In this document: piece after piece, positions 1 through 5,811 of the stretch
How positions within the stretch are numbered: the stretch's first letter is position 1
How the letters are laid out: each line of letters opens with the position of its first letter
Source: DATDDB01 sp041490205
GTDB lineage: Bacteria > Pseudomonadota > Gammaproteobacteria > Burkholderiales > Gallionellaceae
Direction: 5' to 3'
Assembly: GCA_041490205.1 (NCBI GenBank)
Contig: JBGPSQ010000024.1
Coordinates: 1 to 21,722, forward strand
Length of the DNA stretch: 21,722 nt
Notes under the pieces: model-generated
What the model saw: only the letters and a program-made list of their open reading frames with translations
Database searches by the model: none
What the model was told of the DNA's origin: nothing
Translations under genes and position numbers: made by a program

Positions 1-31
1 CATGCCGGGATTGAAGATTGCTTTTCACGTT

Positions 32-62
32 TGCCCTTTCTCCCGCTTGCGAAGGGGGAGAG
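32..62. repeat. Short pyrimidine/purine inverted repeat
   Basis: A pyrimidine-rich arm (TTCTCCC, 38-44) faces a purine-rich arm (GGGAGAG, 56-62), with a small inner CGC/GCG stem between them. It lies downstream of the Nudix gene, which is read leftward, so it could act as a weak terminator. It also resembles short palindromes that are scattered between genes in many proteobacteria. There is no clear T-run in the leftward direction. Low confidence in any function. Confidence 0.3.
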
Positions 63-91
63 CGAAGCGAGGGGGGCTTGGATAGGGGGCC

Positions 92-538
92 TTAGTCATA
101 ATTTACTAGCAATTCGAGCGGATAACGCTTGCCCGCGAGGTAATCTTCCACGCAGCGCAGGATCAGCGGGCTGCGGTGACGCGATTGGGTGGCGCGTATT
201 TCCTCGGGCGTCATCCACACCGCGCGCAAAATGCCTTCATCCAATTTGCGCTCCGGATGATGGCCCAGGATGCGCCCGGTGAAGGCGAAACGCAAATAAG
301 TGGTGTCGGACGCTGTCGAATGCCAGCGGTATATACCCAACAGATGCTGCGGCTCGAAGTCGTACGCCGATTCCTCCAGGGTTTCGCGCGCAACCGCAAA
401 AATCAGGGATTCCCCTAACTCCAGGTGTCCGGCGGGCTGGTTGAACAGTATCCCCTGCCCCGTTTCTTCCTCGACAAGCAGGAATTTCCCTTCCTGTTCC
501 AGGACAGCGGCGACAGTGACGTTGGGCTTCCAGATCAT
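92..538 (-). CDS. nudJ: Nudix hydrolase, NudJ-like phosphatase
   Basis: Predicted 148-aa cytosolic Nudix pyrophosphohydrolase. The Nudix box runs from G37 through E43 and R51-E52 to E55-E56, the helix that binds Mg2+ and cleaves nucleoside diphosphates linked to X; the usual glycine near its end is A58. The phrase NQPAGHLELGESL and the size match the NudJ/YmfB group, which in E. coli acts on nucleotide di- and triphosphates and thiamine pyrophosphate phosphate esters. In many Beta- and Gammaproteobacteria nudJ is followed by the tRNA thiolase gene mnmA; that position lies beyond the window edge and cannot be checked. No strong ribosome site is visible before the ATG. The family is certain; the exact substrate is inferred. 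Confidence 0.88.
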   Translation of the reverse strand: MIWKPNVTVAAVLEQEGKFLLVEEETGQGILFNQPAGHLELGESLIFAVARETLEESAYDFEPQHLLGIYRWHSTASDTTYLRFAFTGRILGHHPERKLDEGILRAVWMTPEEIRATQSRHRSPLILRCVEDYLAGKRYPLELLVNYD

Positions 539-554
539 GTTCGTATTTTACAAA

Positions 555-584
555 TGAAAAAGGCAGGGAGTTCACCCTGCCTTT
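555..584 (-). terminator. Rho-independent terminator of the first Ala/Lys-rich gene
   Basis: A perfect 10-bp stem (559-568 with 575-584, core AAGGCAGGG/CCCTGCCTT) encloses a 6-nt loop. Read leftward it ends in a run of T, directly after the stop of the small gene at 602-790. Its stem core is the same as that of the terminator at 978-1003. Confidence 0.85.
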
Positions 585-601
585 AAATTACTGCCTCAGA
601 A

Positions 602-790
602 TTACTTGGCTGCAGCAGCCTTTTCATCCTTCTTGGCTTCTTTCTTGCCTTCAGCCTTAGCTTCTTTCTTGGCTTCTGCCTTGGCAGGAGCGGCAGTAGC
701 AGCAGCGGCCGGAGCGGCATCAGCAGCAACAGCGGAGAAGGTAACGGCTGCGAAAGCAGCGGCGATCAGGGCGGACAGCAGTTTGCTCAT
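602..790 (-). CDS. Small exported Ala/Lys-rich protein (paralogue 1)
   Basis: A 62-aa protein with a signal peptide of about 23 residues (K-L-L start, hydrophobic Ala-rich core, likely AVA-A cleavage site). The mature part is about 40 residues and almost entirely Ala, Lys and Glu, so it is low-complexity and cationic. A GGAGTC ribosome site 8 nt upstream supports this ATG. The signal-peptide DNA is nearly identical to that of the neighbour at 1019-1228, pointing to tandem duplication. I recognise no named family. Composition recalls acid-shock protein Asr of enterobacteria and histone-H1-like Ala/Lys tails, but this is similarity of composition only. A periplasmic or extracellular location follows from the signal peptide; function is unknown. 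Confidence 0.8.
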   Translation of the reverse strand: MSKLLSALIAAAFAAVTFSAVAADAAPAAAATAAPAKAEAKKEAKAEGKKEAKKDEKAAAAK

Positions 791-853
791 TGTTATGACT
801 CCAATATTTTAAAGTTGGTAAACGAGTAATTTCGCCAATACTTGGCAGGGCGA

Positions 854-882
854 ATCATATACCACTTACTTGAAACTGTCTT
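854..882 (-). promoter_or_regulatory. Possible sigma70 promoter of the first Ala/Lys-rich gene
   Basis: On the minus strand AAGACA (882-877) is followed by a 17-bp spacer and TATGAT (859-854). The -10 matches 5 of 6 consensus bases and the -35 matches 4 of 6. It lies about 65 bp before the start codon at 790. Pattern match only. Confidence 0.4.
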
Positions 883-977
883 TGAGATGGGAGGAAGTGT
901 GGCCGGGATGCCACAGGCGCCGCGGAGCGCAGGAAAAACCGCGAAAATTGCTCTGCAAAACGCCATGGGCAAATAAA

Positions 978-1003
978 AAAAGGCAGGGATGCCCCTGCCT
1001 TTT
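978..1003 (-). terminator. Rho-independent terminator of the second Ala/Lys-rich gene
   Basis: An 11-bp stem (978-988 with 993-1003) closes a 4-nt loop and, read leftward, runs into a T-tract (complement of the A-run at 975-981). It follows the stop of the gene at 1019-1228. The stem sequence is shared with the terminator at 555-584, so gene and terminator appear to have been copied together. Confidence 0.87.
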
Positions 1004-1018
1004 CAGACGAACGCCAAA

Positions 1019-1228
1019 TTACTTGGCAGCAGCGTCAGCGGCCTTCTTCTTGCCTTTGTGGCCCTTCTTGCCTTTCTTAGCGGGCTTCTTGCCTTCGTCT
1101 TTCTTGGCATCAGCAGCAGGAGCGGCAGCAGTAGAACCAGCGCCAGCAGCAGGAGCGTCAGCTGCAACAGCGGAGAAAGTAACGGCTGCGAAAGCAGCGG
1201 CGATCAGTGCGGACAACAGTTTGTTCAT
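1019..1228 (-). CDS. Small exported Ala/Lys-rich protein (paralogue 2)
   Basis: A 69-aa protein starting at the ATG at 1228, which has GGAG 7 nt upstream; an in-frame ATG at 1240 overlaps that ribosome site and is less likely. The signal peptide is essentially the same as in the gene at 602-790. The mature part has an Ala/Pro/Gly segment, then a Lys/Gly stretch (KKGKKGHKGKKK), then an Ala/Lys end, so it is strongly basic. Signal sequences are conserved while the mature parts differ in length and order, which suggests duplication followed by relaxed or repeat-driven change. No named family recognised; probably periplasmic or secreted. Confidence 0.8.
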   Translation of the reverse strand: MNKLLSALIAAAFAAVTFSAVAADAPAAGAGSTAAAPAADAKKDEGKKPAKKGKKGHKGKKKAADAAAK

Positions 1229-1264
1229 TGTGAACTCCATCTAGTAGGTTATTAAACGTTTATG

Positions 1265-1276
1265 ACACTACAGTGT
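1265..1276. promoter_or_regulatory. Short palindrome upstream of the second Ala/Lys-rich gene
   Basis: ACACT-AC-AGTGT is a perfect 5-bp inverted repeat with a 2-bp centre, about 40 bp before the start codon at 1228. The position would suit an operator, but a palindrome this short can occur by chance. Confidence 0.2.
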
Positions 1277-1332
1277 GCCAAGTCCATTAACGCATGGTAT
1301 GCGACTTGGTTGACACCCCCCCTGAAAATATT

Positions 1333-1419
1333 TGGTGCCGGGAGAGGGACTCGAACCCTCACACTGTCTCCAGCACCGGATTTTGAGTCCGGCGCGTCTA
1401 CCAATTCCGCCATCCCGGC
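1333..1419 (-). tRNA. tRNA-Leu (anticodon CAA)
   Basis: An 87-nt minus-strand tRNA with encoded CCA. The acceptor stem pairs GCCGGGA with TCCCGGC, the discriminator base is A, the anticodon stem CCGGA/TCCGG holds the loop CTCAAAA (anticodon CAA, reads UUG), and the T-arm contains GGTTCGAGTCC. The long variable arm typical of class II leucine tRNAs lies between the anticodon and T stems. A promoter lies immediately upstream at 1432-1460. Confidence 0.97.
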
Positions 1420-1431
1420 AGGAGGCGGCGC

Positions 1432-1460
1432 ATTATCCTTGAAACCCCCTGTATTATCAA
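1432..1460 (-). promoter_or_regulatory. sigma70-type promoter of tRNA-Leu
   Basis: Minus-strand TTGATA (1460-1455), an exact 17-bp spacer, then GATAAT (1437-1432); each box matches 5 of 6 consensus bases. The bases after the -10 are GC-rich (GCGCCGCC), like the discriminators of stringently controlled stable-RNA promoters. The predicted start is a few bases before the mature tRNA end at 1419. Confidence 0.7.
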
Positions 1461-1603
1461 GCAAATGTTGGCTGTATTTACCTAATATACACGGCACGCT
1501 GGGCGGGCAGTGCGTGTGCGCGGCAATTTGCCGCAGGCTGTGCAGCTTCGCGAATGCAGCCCAAGGTATAGAATGGCGCAATTATGAACTTGAGGAAAAC
1601 AGT

Positions 1604-2110
1604 ATGAATAGGGGTATTCTTTCGGGCCGCAGTTTGGCCATGCTAGTACTGGCGCTTTTCGCGACGGGAGTTATCGCCGGCGAGCCAACTGTAACCGGAG
1701 CCTGGGCGAAAGCCACAGCACCGGGACAGGACAGCGCGTCCGTCTACTTGCATATCAGCGTCCGCAAGGATGCGCGGCTGGTGGCGGTCGGCAGCCCGGC
1801 GGCAAAACACGTGGAAATCCACGTCATGAAACATGAAAGCGGCATGATGATGATGCGGCAAGCCGAAGACTTGGCCCTGCCGGCGAACAAGGAGGTTGTA
1901 CTTGGATCCGGCAGTCATTTGATGCTGGTCGGCCTGAAGCAACCGCTCAAGCCGGGCGATCGCATACAGCTCGCCCTCACGGTGGAGTATGCCGACAAAC
2001 ACAGGGAAACCATTACGGTCACCGCCGAAGTCCGGCCTTTGACTTCAAGCCATGACATGCAAGATATGCATGACATGGGCGAACACGACATGGGAAGCCA
2101 CGGCTACTGA
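1604..2110 (+). CDS. PCuAC-type periplasmic copper chaperone
   Basis: A 168-aa exported protein of the PCuAC (DUF461) family, which carries Cu(I) in the periplasm to the CuA and CuB sites of cytochrome oxidases. A signal peptide covers roughly residues 1-25 (likely cut after VIAG/A). The copper site H(M)x10Mx21HxM is present: H73, the Met run 81-84, H105 and M107, followed by the conserved GLKQPLKPGD. The tail (150-168) repeats HDM units, adding further His/Met ligands. GAGGA 8 nt upstream fixes the ATG at 1604; the open frame extends further upstream over the tRNA but has no support there. A second PCuAC-fold gene lies at 2785, with hsp20 between them. Family certain; client oxidase unknown. 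Confidence 0.92.
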   Translation: MNRGILSGRSLAMLVLALFATGVIAGEPTVTGAWAKATAPGQDSASVYLHISVRKDARLVAVGSPAAKHVEIHVMKHESGMMMMRQAEDLALPANKEVVLGSGSHLMLVGLKQPLKPGDRIQLALTVEYADKHRETITVTAEVRPLTSSHDMQDMHDMGEHDMGSHGY

Positions 2111-2139
2111 TGAGCGGCCCGTCCATTCAATAAACAGGA

Positions 2140-2167
2140 CTTGAATCGGCTGCAGCCATCCCAATGT
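2140..2167 (+). promoter_or_regulatory. sigma32 heat-shock promoter of hsp20
   Basis: CTTGAAT (2140-2146) is followed by a 13-bp spacer and CCCAATGT (2160-2167). The sigma32 consensus is CTTGAAA, 11-16 bp, CCCCATNT, so only one informative base differs in each box and the spacing is ideal. Transcription would start near 2174, giving a leader of about 54 nt before the hsp20 ATG at 2228. Confidence 0.75.
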
Positions 2168-2168
2168 T

Positions 2169-2222
2169 AGGGTACAGGAGGAACCCTGTTCCCCTTTTAT
2201 CCAAACATATGGAATATGGAGG
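2169..2222 (+). promoter_or_regulatory. hsp20 leader, candidate RNA thermometer
   Basis: Two hairpins can form in the leader. The first pairs ACAGG (2174-2178) with CCTGT (2185-2189). The second pairs 2193-2202 (CCUUUUAUCC) with 2211-2222 around an 8-nt loop: ten base pairs, two single-base bulges (A2213, U2217) and two G-U pairs. It buries the whole ribosome site GGAGG (2218-2222). A UUUU tract opposite the ribosome site is the hallmark of fourU thermometers, and imperfect stems of this kind melt at heat-shock temperature. Fold made by hand, no energies computed. Confidence 0.55.
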
Positions 2223-2227
2223 TTATG

Positions 2228-2650
2228 ATGGCAAACCTGATCCGTTTTACCCCACGCGACGATGTTTTTGATGACTTGTTCCGCGGCTTTTTCATGCGCC
2301 CGGTGCGCCTTGAAGGCGGCCAGGAAATGCAGTTCAAGATGGATGTGAAGGAAAACGATAAGGCTTATACCGTTCATGCCGAAATTCCGGGCGTGAAAAA
2401 AGAGGATATTCATGTCTCCATCGATGGCAACCAGGTCTCCATCAGCGCCGAAGTGAAGGCAGAAAAAGAAGTGAAAGAGGGCGAGAAAGTGCTGCGCAGC
2501 GAGCGCTATTACGGCAGGGTGGCCCGCTCCTTCACCCTGGGCAACGATGTGGATGAGGCATCATCGCAAGCTCGCTACGACAACGGTGTGCTCGAACTGA
2601 CCCTGCCCAAAAAGGCCGCATCAAAGGCAAAGCAACTGGAGATACACTAA
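2228..2650 (+). CDS. Hsp20 family small heat-shock protein
   Basis: A 140-aa ATP-independent holdase that binds unfolding proteins in the cytosol. The alpha-crystallin domain spans about residues 36-128: IPGVKKEDIHV near the start and the signature NGVLELTLPKK at 119-129. The C-terminal LEI (137-139) matches the I/V-x-I/V tail motif used for oligomer assembly. GGAGG at 2218-2222 is 5 nt from the ATG at 2228; the in-frame ATGs at 2216 and 2225 overlap or crowd that site. A sigma32 promoter, a structured leader and a strong terminator make it a self-contained heat-shock unit, placed between two PCuAC genes. Confidence 0.95.
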   Translation: MANLIRFTPRDDVFDDLFRGFFMRPVRLEGGQEMQFKMDVKENDKAYTVHAEIPGVKKEDIHVSIDGNQVSISAEVKAEKEVKEGEKVLRSERYYGRVARSFTLGNDVDEASSQARYDNGVLELTLPKKAASKAKQLEIH

Positions 2651-2677
2651 TAAGCAAGCCAAATTAATGCATAACGC

Positions 2678-2704
2678 ATGGGCGGTCGAGACCGCCCATT
2701 TTTT
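2678..2704 (+). terminator. Rho-independent terminator of hsp20
   Basis: A perfect 9-bp stem ATGGGCGGT/ACCGCCCAT with loop CGAG is followed by six T. It lies 27 bp after the hsp20 stop. Confidence 0.93.
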
Positions 2705-2784
2705 CTGACCATATTTTTCTGCCGACCTGCCAACATTTTGGTATAAGCTCGGCATGTTGCCGGAATTTGAATAAGGAGATGTTG

Positions 2785-3333
2785 ATGATATTTCGTAACG
2801 TGCTGTTTATAATTGTATTTGCCTTATCTGGCAGCGCTTGGGCAGAAAGCAAGGATGCAAAGGATGTGAAGGATGTGGTGGTAAAAAATGCGTGGGTGAC
2901 TGAAACCACGCCAGGCCAAACCAAGGCATCGGTGCAGATGGAAATAACCTGCGTCAACTCGATTGGCAAGCTGGTGGCCGTGGAGAGCCCGCTGGCCGAA
3001 TCGGTGGAGATGCAGCGCCTGCGCCCCAGCCATGGAAAGATGGCAGTGGAAACCCTGTCCGCAGTTGCCATGCGTCATAACCGCCCAATGGAATTCGGCC
3101 CTCGCACGACCTCAATCATGTTGCTGGGCTTGAAGCAGCCGCTGAAGGCGGGTGACGTGGTTCCGCTCAAATTGACCGTGAACACAGCCGGGAAAAAAGT
3201 AGAAGTGGAAGTCAAGGCCAAGGTCAAGCCGCCAGAAACGGCTGCCCAACCCTCGGGCGCAGGAATGCAGCCGCAGTCGGGGGTCGTGCCGGCACAATCG
3301 GGAGTAATGCCGGGGCAAGCGGCAGCCAAGTAA
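2785..3333 (+). CDS. PCuAC-fold exported protein lacking most copper ligands
   Basis: A 182-aa exported protein (signal peptide about 1-20, cut near SAWA-E) related to the chaperone at 1604: both share a KNAWV/TGAWA opening, VAV-SP, a conserved GLKQPLK-GD and a similar strand order. The copper site is degraded: the His of the first motif is Q77, the His of HxM is S110 (TSIML), and only Met such as M86 and M112 remain. The C-terminal 35 residues are Pro/Gln/Gly-rich with repeated QSGV units. AAGGAG at 2773-2778 selects the ATG at 2785 over the upstream TTG and ATG. It may bind another metal or partner, or act as a structural relative; function is inferred only from fold. Confidence 0.8.
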   Translation: MIFRNVLFIIVFALSGSAWAESKDAKDVKDVVVKNAWVTETTPGQTKASVQMEITCVNSIGKLVAVESPLAESVEMQRLRPSHGKMAVETLSAVAMRHNRPMEFGPRTTSIMLLGLKQPLKAGDVVPLKLTVNTAGKKVEVEVKAKVKPPETAAQPSGAGMQPQSGVVPAQSGVMPGQAAAK

Positions 3334-3350
3334 GCACGGACTTCGCTTGT

Positions 3351-3377
3351 AACGGGCGGCTGCAAGCCGCCCGTTTT
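3351..3377 (+). terminator. Rho-independent terminator after the second PCuAC gene
   Basis: An 11-bp perfect stem AACGGGCGGCT/AGCCGCCCGTT with a 3-nt loop continues into TTTTGTTTT. It lies 17 bp after the stop at 3333 and separates this gene from argB. Confidence 0.9.
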
Positions 3378-3456
3378 GTTTTGCGCTGCCGTCAAGGGGC
3401 GCTTCTGATGTAAAATGCCCCGCAATTCAGTAACTAGTTCTGCTTGAGGAAACGCA

Positions 3457-4341
3457 ATGTCCCTTACCCCCTCTGCCGCCGATAAAAAAGCTCGCACCCT
3501 GTCCGAGGCGATGCCCTATATTCAGCGCTTTTTCGACAAGACCATCGTGATCAAATACGGCGGCAACGCCATGACCGAACCCGCATTGCAGGACAGCTTC
3601 GCGCGCGACGTGGTGCTGCTCAAACTGGTGGGCATGAACCCGGTGATCGTGCATGGCGGCGGGCCGCAGATCAATGAGCTGCTGGGCAAGGTGGGCAAGC
3701 AGGGCACTTTCGTGCAGGGTATGCGCGTGACGGACGAAGAGACCATGGACGTGGTCGAGATGGTGCTGGGCAAGGTCAACAAGGACATCGTCAATCTGAT
3801 CAACAAGCACGGCGGCAAGGCGGTGGGGCTGACCGGGCAGGACGGCGCATTCATCCGCGCCGAGAAAATGATGCTGGAAAGCCGCGACGAACCGGGCAAG
3901 ATGCTGGACATCGGCCTGGTGGGCGACATCAGCAAGATCGACCCGGCCATCATCCGCTTCCTCGACTCCGGCGATTTCATCCCGGTGATCGCCCCCATCG
4001 GCGTGTCCCCGGAAGGGGAAACGCTGAACATCAATGCCGACGTGGTGGCGGGCAAGCTGGCGGAGGTGCTGCAAGCCGAAAAACTGGTGCTGCTGACCAA
4101 TACGCCGGGTGTGCTGGACAAAAACGGTGCGCTGCTCACCGGGCTGACCCCAAAGCAAATTGATGACTTGGTGACGGATGGCACGCTTTCCGGCGGCATG
4201 CTGCCCAAGATCGGCTCGGCGCTGGATGCCGCGCGCGGCGGAGTGAAATCGGTGCACATCATAGACGGGCGGGTGGAGCACGCGCTGCTCCTTGAAATTC
4301 TTACCGACGAAGGTGTAGGGACGCTGATCAAGAGCAAATGA
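3457..4341 (+). CDS. argB: Acetylglutamate kinase
   Basis: A 294-aa cytosolic amino-acid kinase that phosphorylates N-acetyl-L-glutamate with ATP, the second step of arginine synthesis. KYGGNAM (33-39) is the phosphate-binding lysine/glycine loop, HGGGPQI (66-72) binds acetylglutamate, and the Asn-rich INADVVAGKLAE segment follows. The N-terminal helix with LSEAMPYIQRF is typical of the hexameric, arginine-inhibited form seen in Pseudomonas and Thermotoga, so feedback inhibition is expected. GAGGAAA lies 5 nt before the ATG. The pyrimidine nucleotidase and slmA follow in the same direction, but a dispersed repeat separates them from argB. Confidence 0.97.
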   Translation: MSLTPSAADKKARTLSEAMPYIQRFFDKTIVIKYGGNAMTEPALQDSFARDVVLLKLVGMNPVIVHGGGPQINELLGKVGKQGTFVQGMRVTDEETMDVVEMVLGKVNKDIVNLINKHGGKAVGLTGQDGAFIRAEKMMLESRDEPGKMLDIGLVGDISKIDPAIIRFLDSGDFIPVIAPIGVSPEGETLNINADVVAGKLAEVLQAEKLVLLTNTPGVLDKNGALLTGLTPKQIDDLVTDGTLSGGMLPKIGSALDAARGGVKSVHIIDGRVEHALLLEILTDEGVGTLIKSK

Positions 4342-4343
4342 AT

Positions 4344-4439
4344 TTAGCCACAGATGAACACGGATGTTTTTTGATCCACTATCTTGGCGGATAAGTGCAA
4401 TGGGTAATCCGTGTTTCATCTGTGTTAATCAGTGGCTAA
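4344..4439. repeat. Dispersed inverted repeat, CACAGAT/ACACGGAT family (copy 1)
   Basis: The left arm (4344-4365, TTAGCCACAGATGAACACGG plus AT) is mirrored by the right arm (4407-4439), which carries ATCCGTG, CATCTGTG and GTGGCTAA in order with a small insertion. About 40 bp of unrelated sequence forms the loop. It occupies nearly the whole gap between argB and the HAD gene. A shorter relative lies at 5698-5767. No transposase is present, so this is a non-autonomous or REP/MITE-like element. Confidence 0.8.
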
Positions 4440-4455
4440 TTTTGGTTTTGTGAAG

Positions 4456-5094
4456 ATGAAGCTGGTTTGGATTTTCGATCTGGACAACACGCTGCACGAT
4501 GCGACACCGCACATCTTCCCGCACATCAACCGCAGCATGACGGCCTATGTGCAACGCGAACTGGGCATCGGCGAAGAGGAGGCGAATGCGTTGCGCATGC
4601 ATTACTGGCAACGCTATGGCGCGACATTGAGCGGGCTGATGCGCCATCACGGCACGCAACCGGAACATTTTTTGTGGCATACGCACCAGTTTCCAGAGTT
4701 GCCGAAAATGGTGCTGCGCGAACCGCGCTTGCGCCATATGCTGAAGCGCTTGCCAGGCAGAAAACTGCTGTATTCCAATGCGCCGCGCCATTATGTGCAT
4801 GATGTGCTGAAGCTGCTGCGCGTGAGCGATGCATTTGAAGACGTATTCGCCATCGAGCATGCGCGCTTCCGCCCCAAGCCGGAAATGGCGGGGTTTATGC
4901 GGCTGCTGAAAAAGCACCGCCTGAGCCCTGCGCGCTGCGTGATGGTGGAAGACAGCCCGGAAAACCTGCAAACCGCCAAGCGTCTAGGCATGAAGACCGT
5001 GCTGGTGAGCAAAATACCGCGCAAACCGTCGTATGTGGATGTGAAGATCAGAAATGTGCTGGAACTGCCGCGTATTTTGCCGCGGCTGTTGTAA
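4456..5094 (+). CDS. HAD-family pyrimidine 5'-nucleotidase
   Basis: A 212-aa cytosolic HAD-superfamily phosphatase of the pyrimidine 5'-nucleotidase (SDT1-like) group. FDLDNTLHD (D8, D10) carries the nucleophile and acid/base Asp, LLYSNAPRHY is motif II, the Lys of RPKPEMAGF is motif III, and VMVEDSPENL holds the Mg2+-binding motif IV. The start at ATG 4456 gives the usual MKLVWIFDLDNTL opening; the open frame reaches a GTG at 4432, but that lies inside the repeat arm. The ribosome site is weak (GTGAAG), perhaps because the repeat replaced the original leader. The argB-nucleotidase-slmA order is common in Betaproteobacteria. Likely role: dephosphorylating UMP/CMP-type or damaged nucleotides. 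Confidence 0.88.
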   Translation: MKLVWIFDLDNTLHDATPHIFPHINRSMTAYVQRELGIGEEEANALRMHYWQRYGATLSGLMRHHGTQPEHFLWHTHQFPELPKMVLREPRLRHMLKRLPGRKLLYSNAPRHYVHDVLKLLRVSDAFEDVFAIEHARFRPKPEMAGFMRLLKKHRLSPARCVMVEDSPENLQTAKRLGMKTVLVSKIPRKPSYVDVKIRNVLELPRILPRLL

Positions 5095-5111
5095 AGCGAA
5101 AGGAAAACGAC

Positions 5112-5708
5112 ATGGCAACGAAACCTGGCGAACGAAAACTGCAAATATTGCAGGCTATCGCGGAAATGCTGGAGCAGCCCAAGGGAGAAAAAATCACCAC
5201 TGCCCTGCTGGCGGCGAAACTGGGACTGTCGGAGGCGGCGCTGTATCGCCATTTCGCCAGCAAGGCGCAGATGTTCGAAGGTCTGATCGAATTCATCGAA
5301 CAGACCGTGTTTGCCCTCGCGAATAAAATCACCACGGATGAGGCCAGCGGGATGAAACAGGTCGAAGGCATCGTCGCTATGCTGCTGGGATTCGCCCAGA
5401 AGAATCGCGGCATGACGCGCGTGCTCACCGGCGATGCGCTGGTGAACGAGGATGAGCGTCTGCAGGCCCGCATCAACCAATTTCTGGACCGCATCGAGGC
5501 CACGCTCAAGCAGGCGCTGCGCATCGCCGTGACCCAAGGGGATCTGGATGCCAATACCGACGTGGTGGCACACGCCAACGTGCTCCTGAGTTATGTGATC
5601 GGGCGCTGGCAGTTGTTTGCCAAGAGCGGCTATGTGCGCGACCCGATGGGTCAATGGCCGCAGCAATGGGCGATTCTTTCATCACCCAATCGGACACGCC
5701 ACGGATAA
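5112..5708 (+). CDS. slmA: Nucleoid occlusion factor SlmA, TetR family
   Basis: A 198-aa DNA-binding protein that blocks FtsZ ring assembly over unsegregated chromosome. The TetR helix-turn-helix is at about 28-60 (ITTALLAAKLGLSEAALYRH, then FASKAQMFEGLIEF), and the C-terminal dimer/FtsZ-binding helices contain GFAQKNRGMTRVLTGDAL and the late GRWQLFAKSGY. AAGGA 8 nt upstream supports the ATG; the gap to the upstream nucleotidase is only 17 nt, so they are probably co-transcribed. The last few residues (about TRHG) and the stop codon come from the dispersed repeat starting near 5698, so the C-terminus differs from the usual family ending. The conserved body is intact and the protein is probably functional. 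Confidence 0.92.
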   Translation: MATKPGERKLQILQAIAEMLEQPKGEKITTALLAAKLGLSEAALYRHFASKAQMFEGLIEFIEQTVFALANKITTDEASGMKQVEGIVAMLLGFAQKNRGMTRVLTGDALVNEDERLQARINQFLDRIEATLKQALRIAVTQGDLDANTDVVAHANVLLSYVIGRWQLFAKSGYVRDPMGQWPQQWAILSSPNRTRHG

Positions 5709-5767
5709 ACACAGATAAAACACGGATGGCTCACTGTTCTTACCGGTGAGCATCCGTGTTAATCAGT
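5698..5767. repeat. Dispersed inverted repeat, CACAGAT/ACACGGAT family (copy 2)
   Basis: The left arm (5698-5727) contains GCCACGGATAAACACAGAT followed by AAAACACGGAT; the right arm (5752-5767) is ATCCGTGTTAATCAGT. The stem continues inward through GCTCAC (5729-5734) and GTGAGC (5746-5751) with one bulge, giving a strong hairpin. It shares sequence with the copy at 4344-4439. Its first bases are the last codons and TAA stop of slmA. Confidence 0.8.
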
Positions 5768-5811
5768 AGGAGCGGCAGATCAGGCCGACCTCAAATGGTA
5801 GCCAACAGGAA

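Noticed and set aside
1252..1581. Minus-strand open frame across the tRNA
   Set aside because: It translates through tRNA-Leu and its promoter; coding there is not credible.
3427..4419. Minus-strand open frame of 330 codons
   Set aside because: Antisense shadow of argB, His-rich and low quality.
4432..4455. GTG start for the nucleotidase gene
   Set aside because: The codon lies inside the repeat arm, and the conserved protein begins at 4456.
4344..5767. CRISPR array
   Set aside because: The repeats are two inverted, unequal copies over a kilobase apart with genes between, not short regular direct repeats with spacers.
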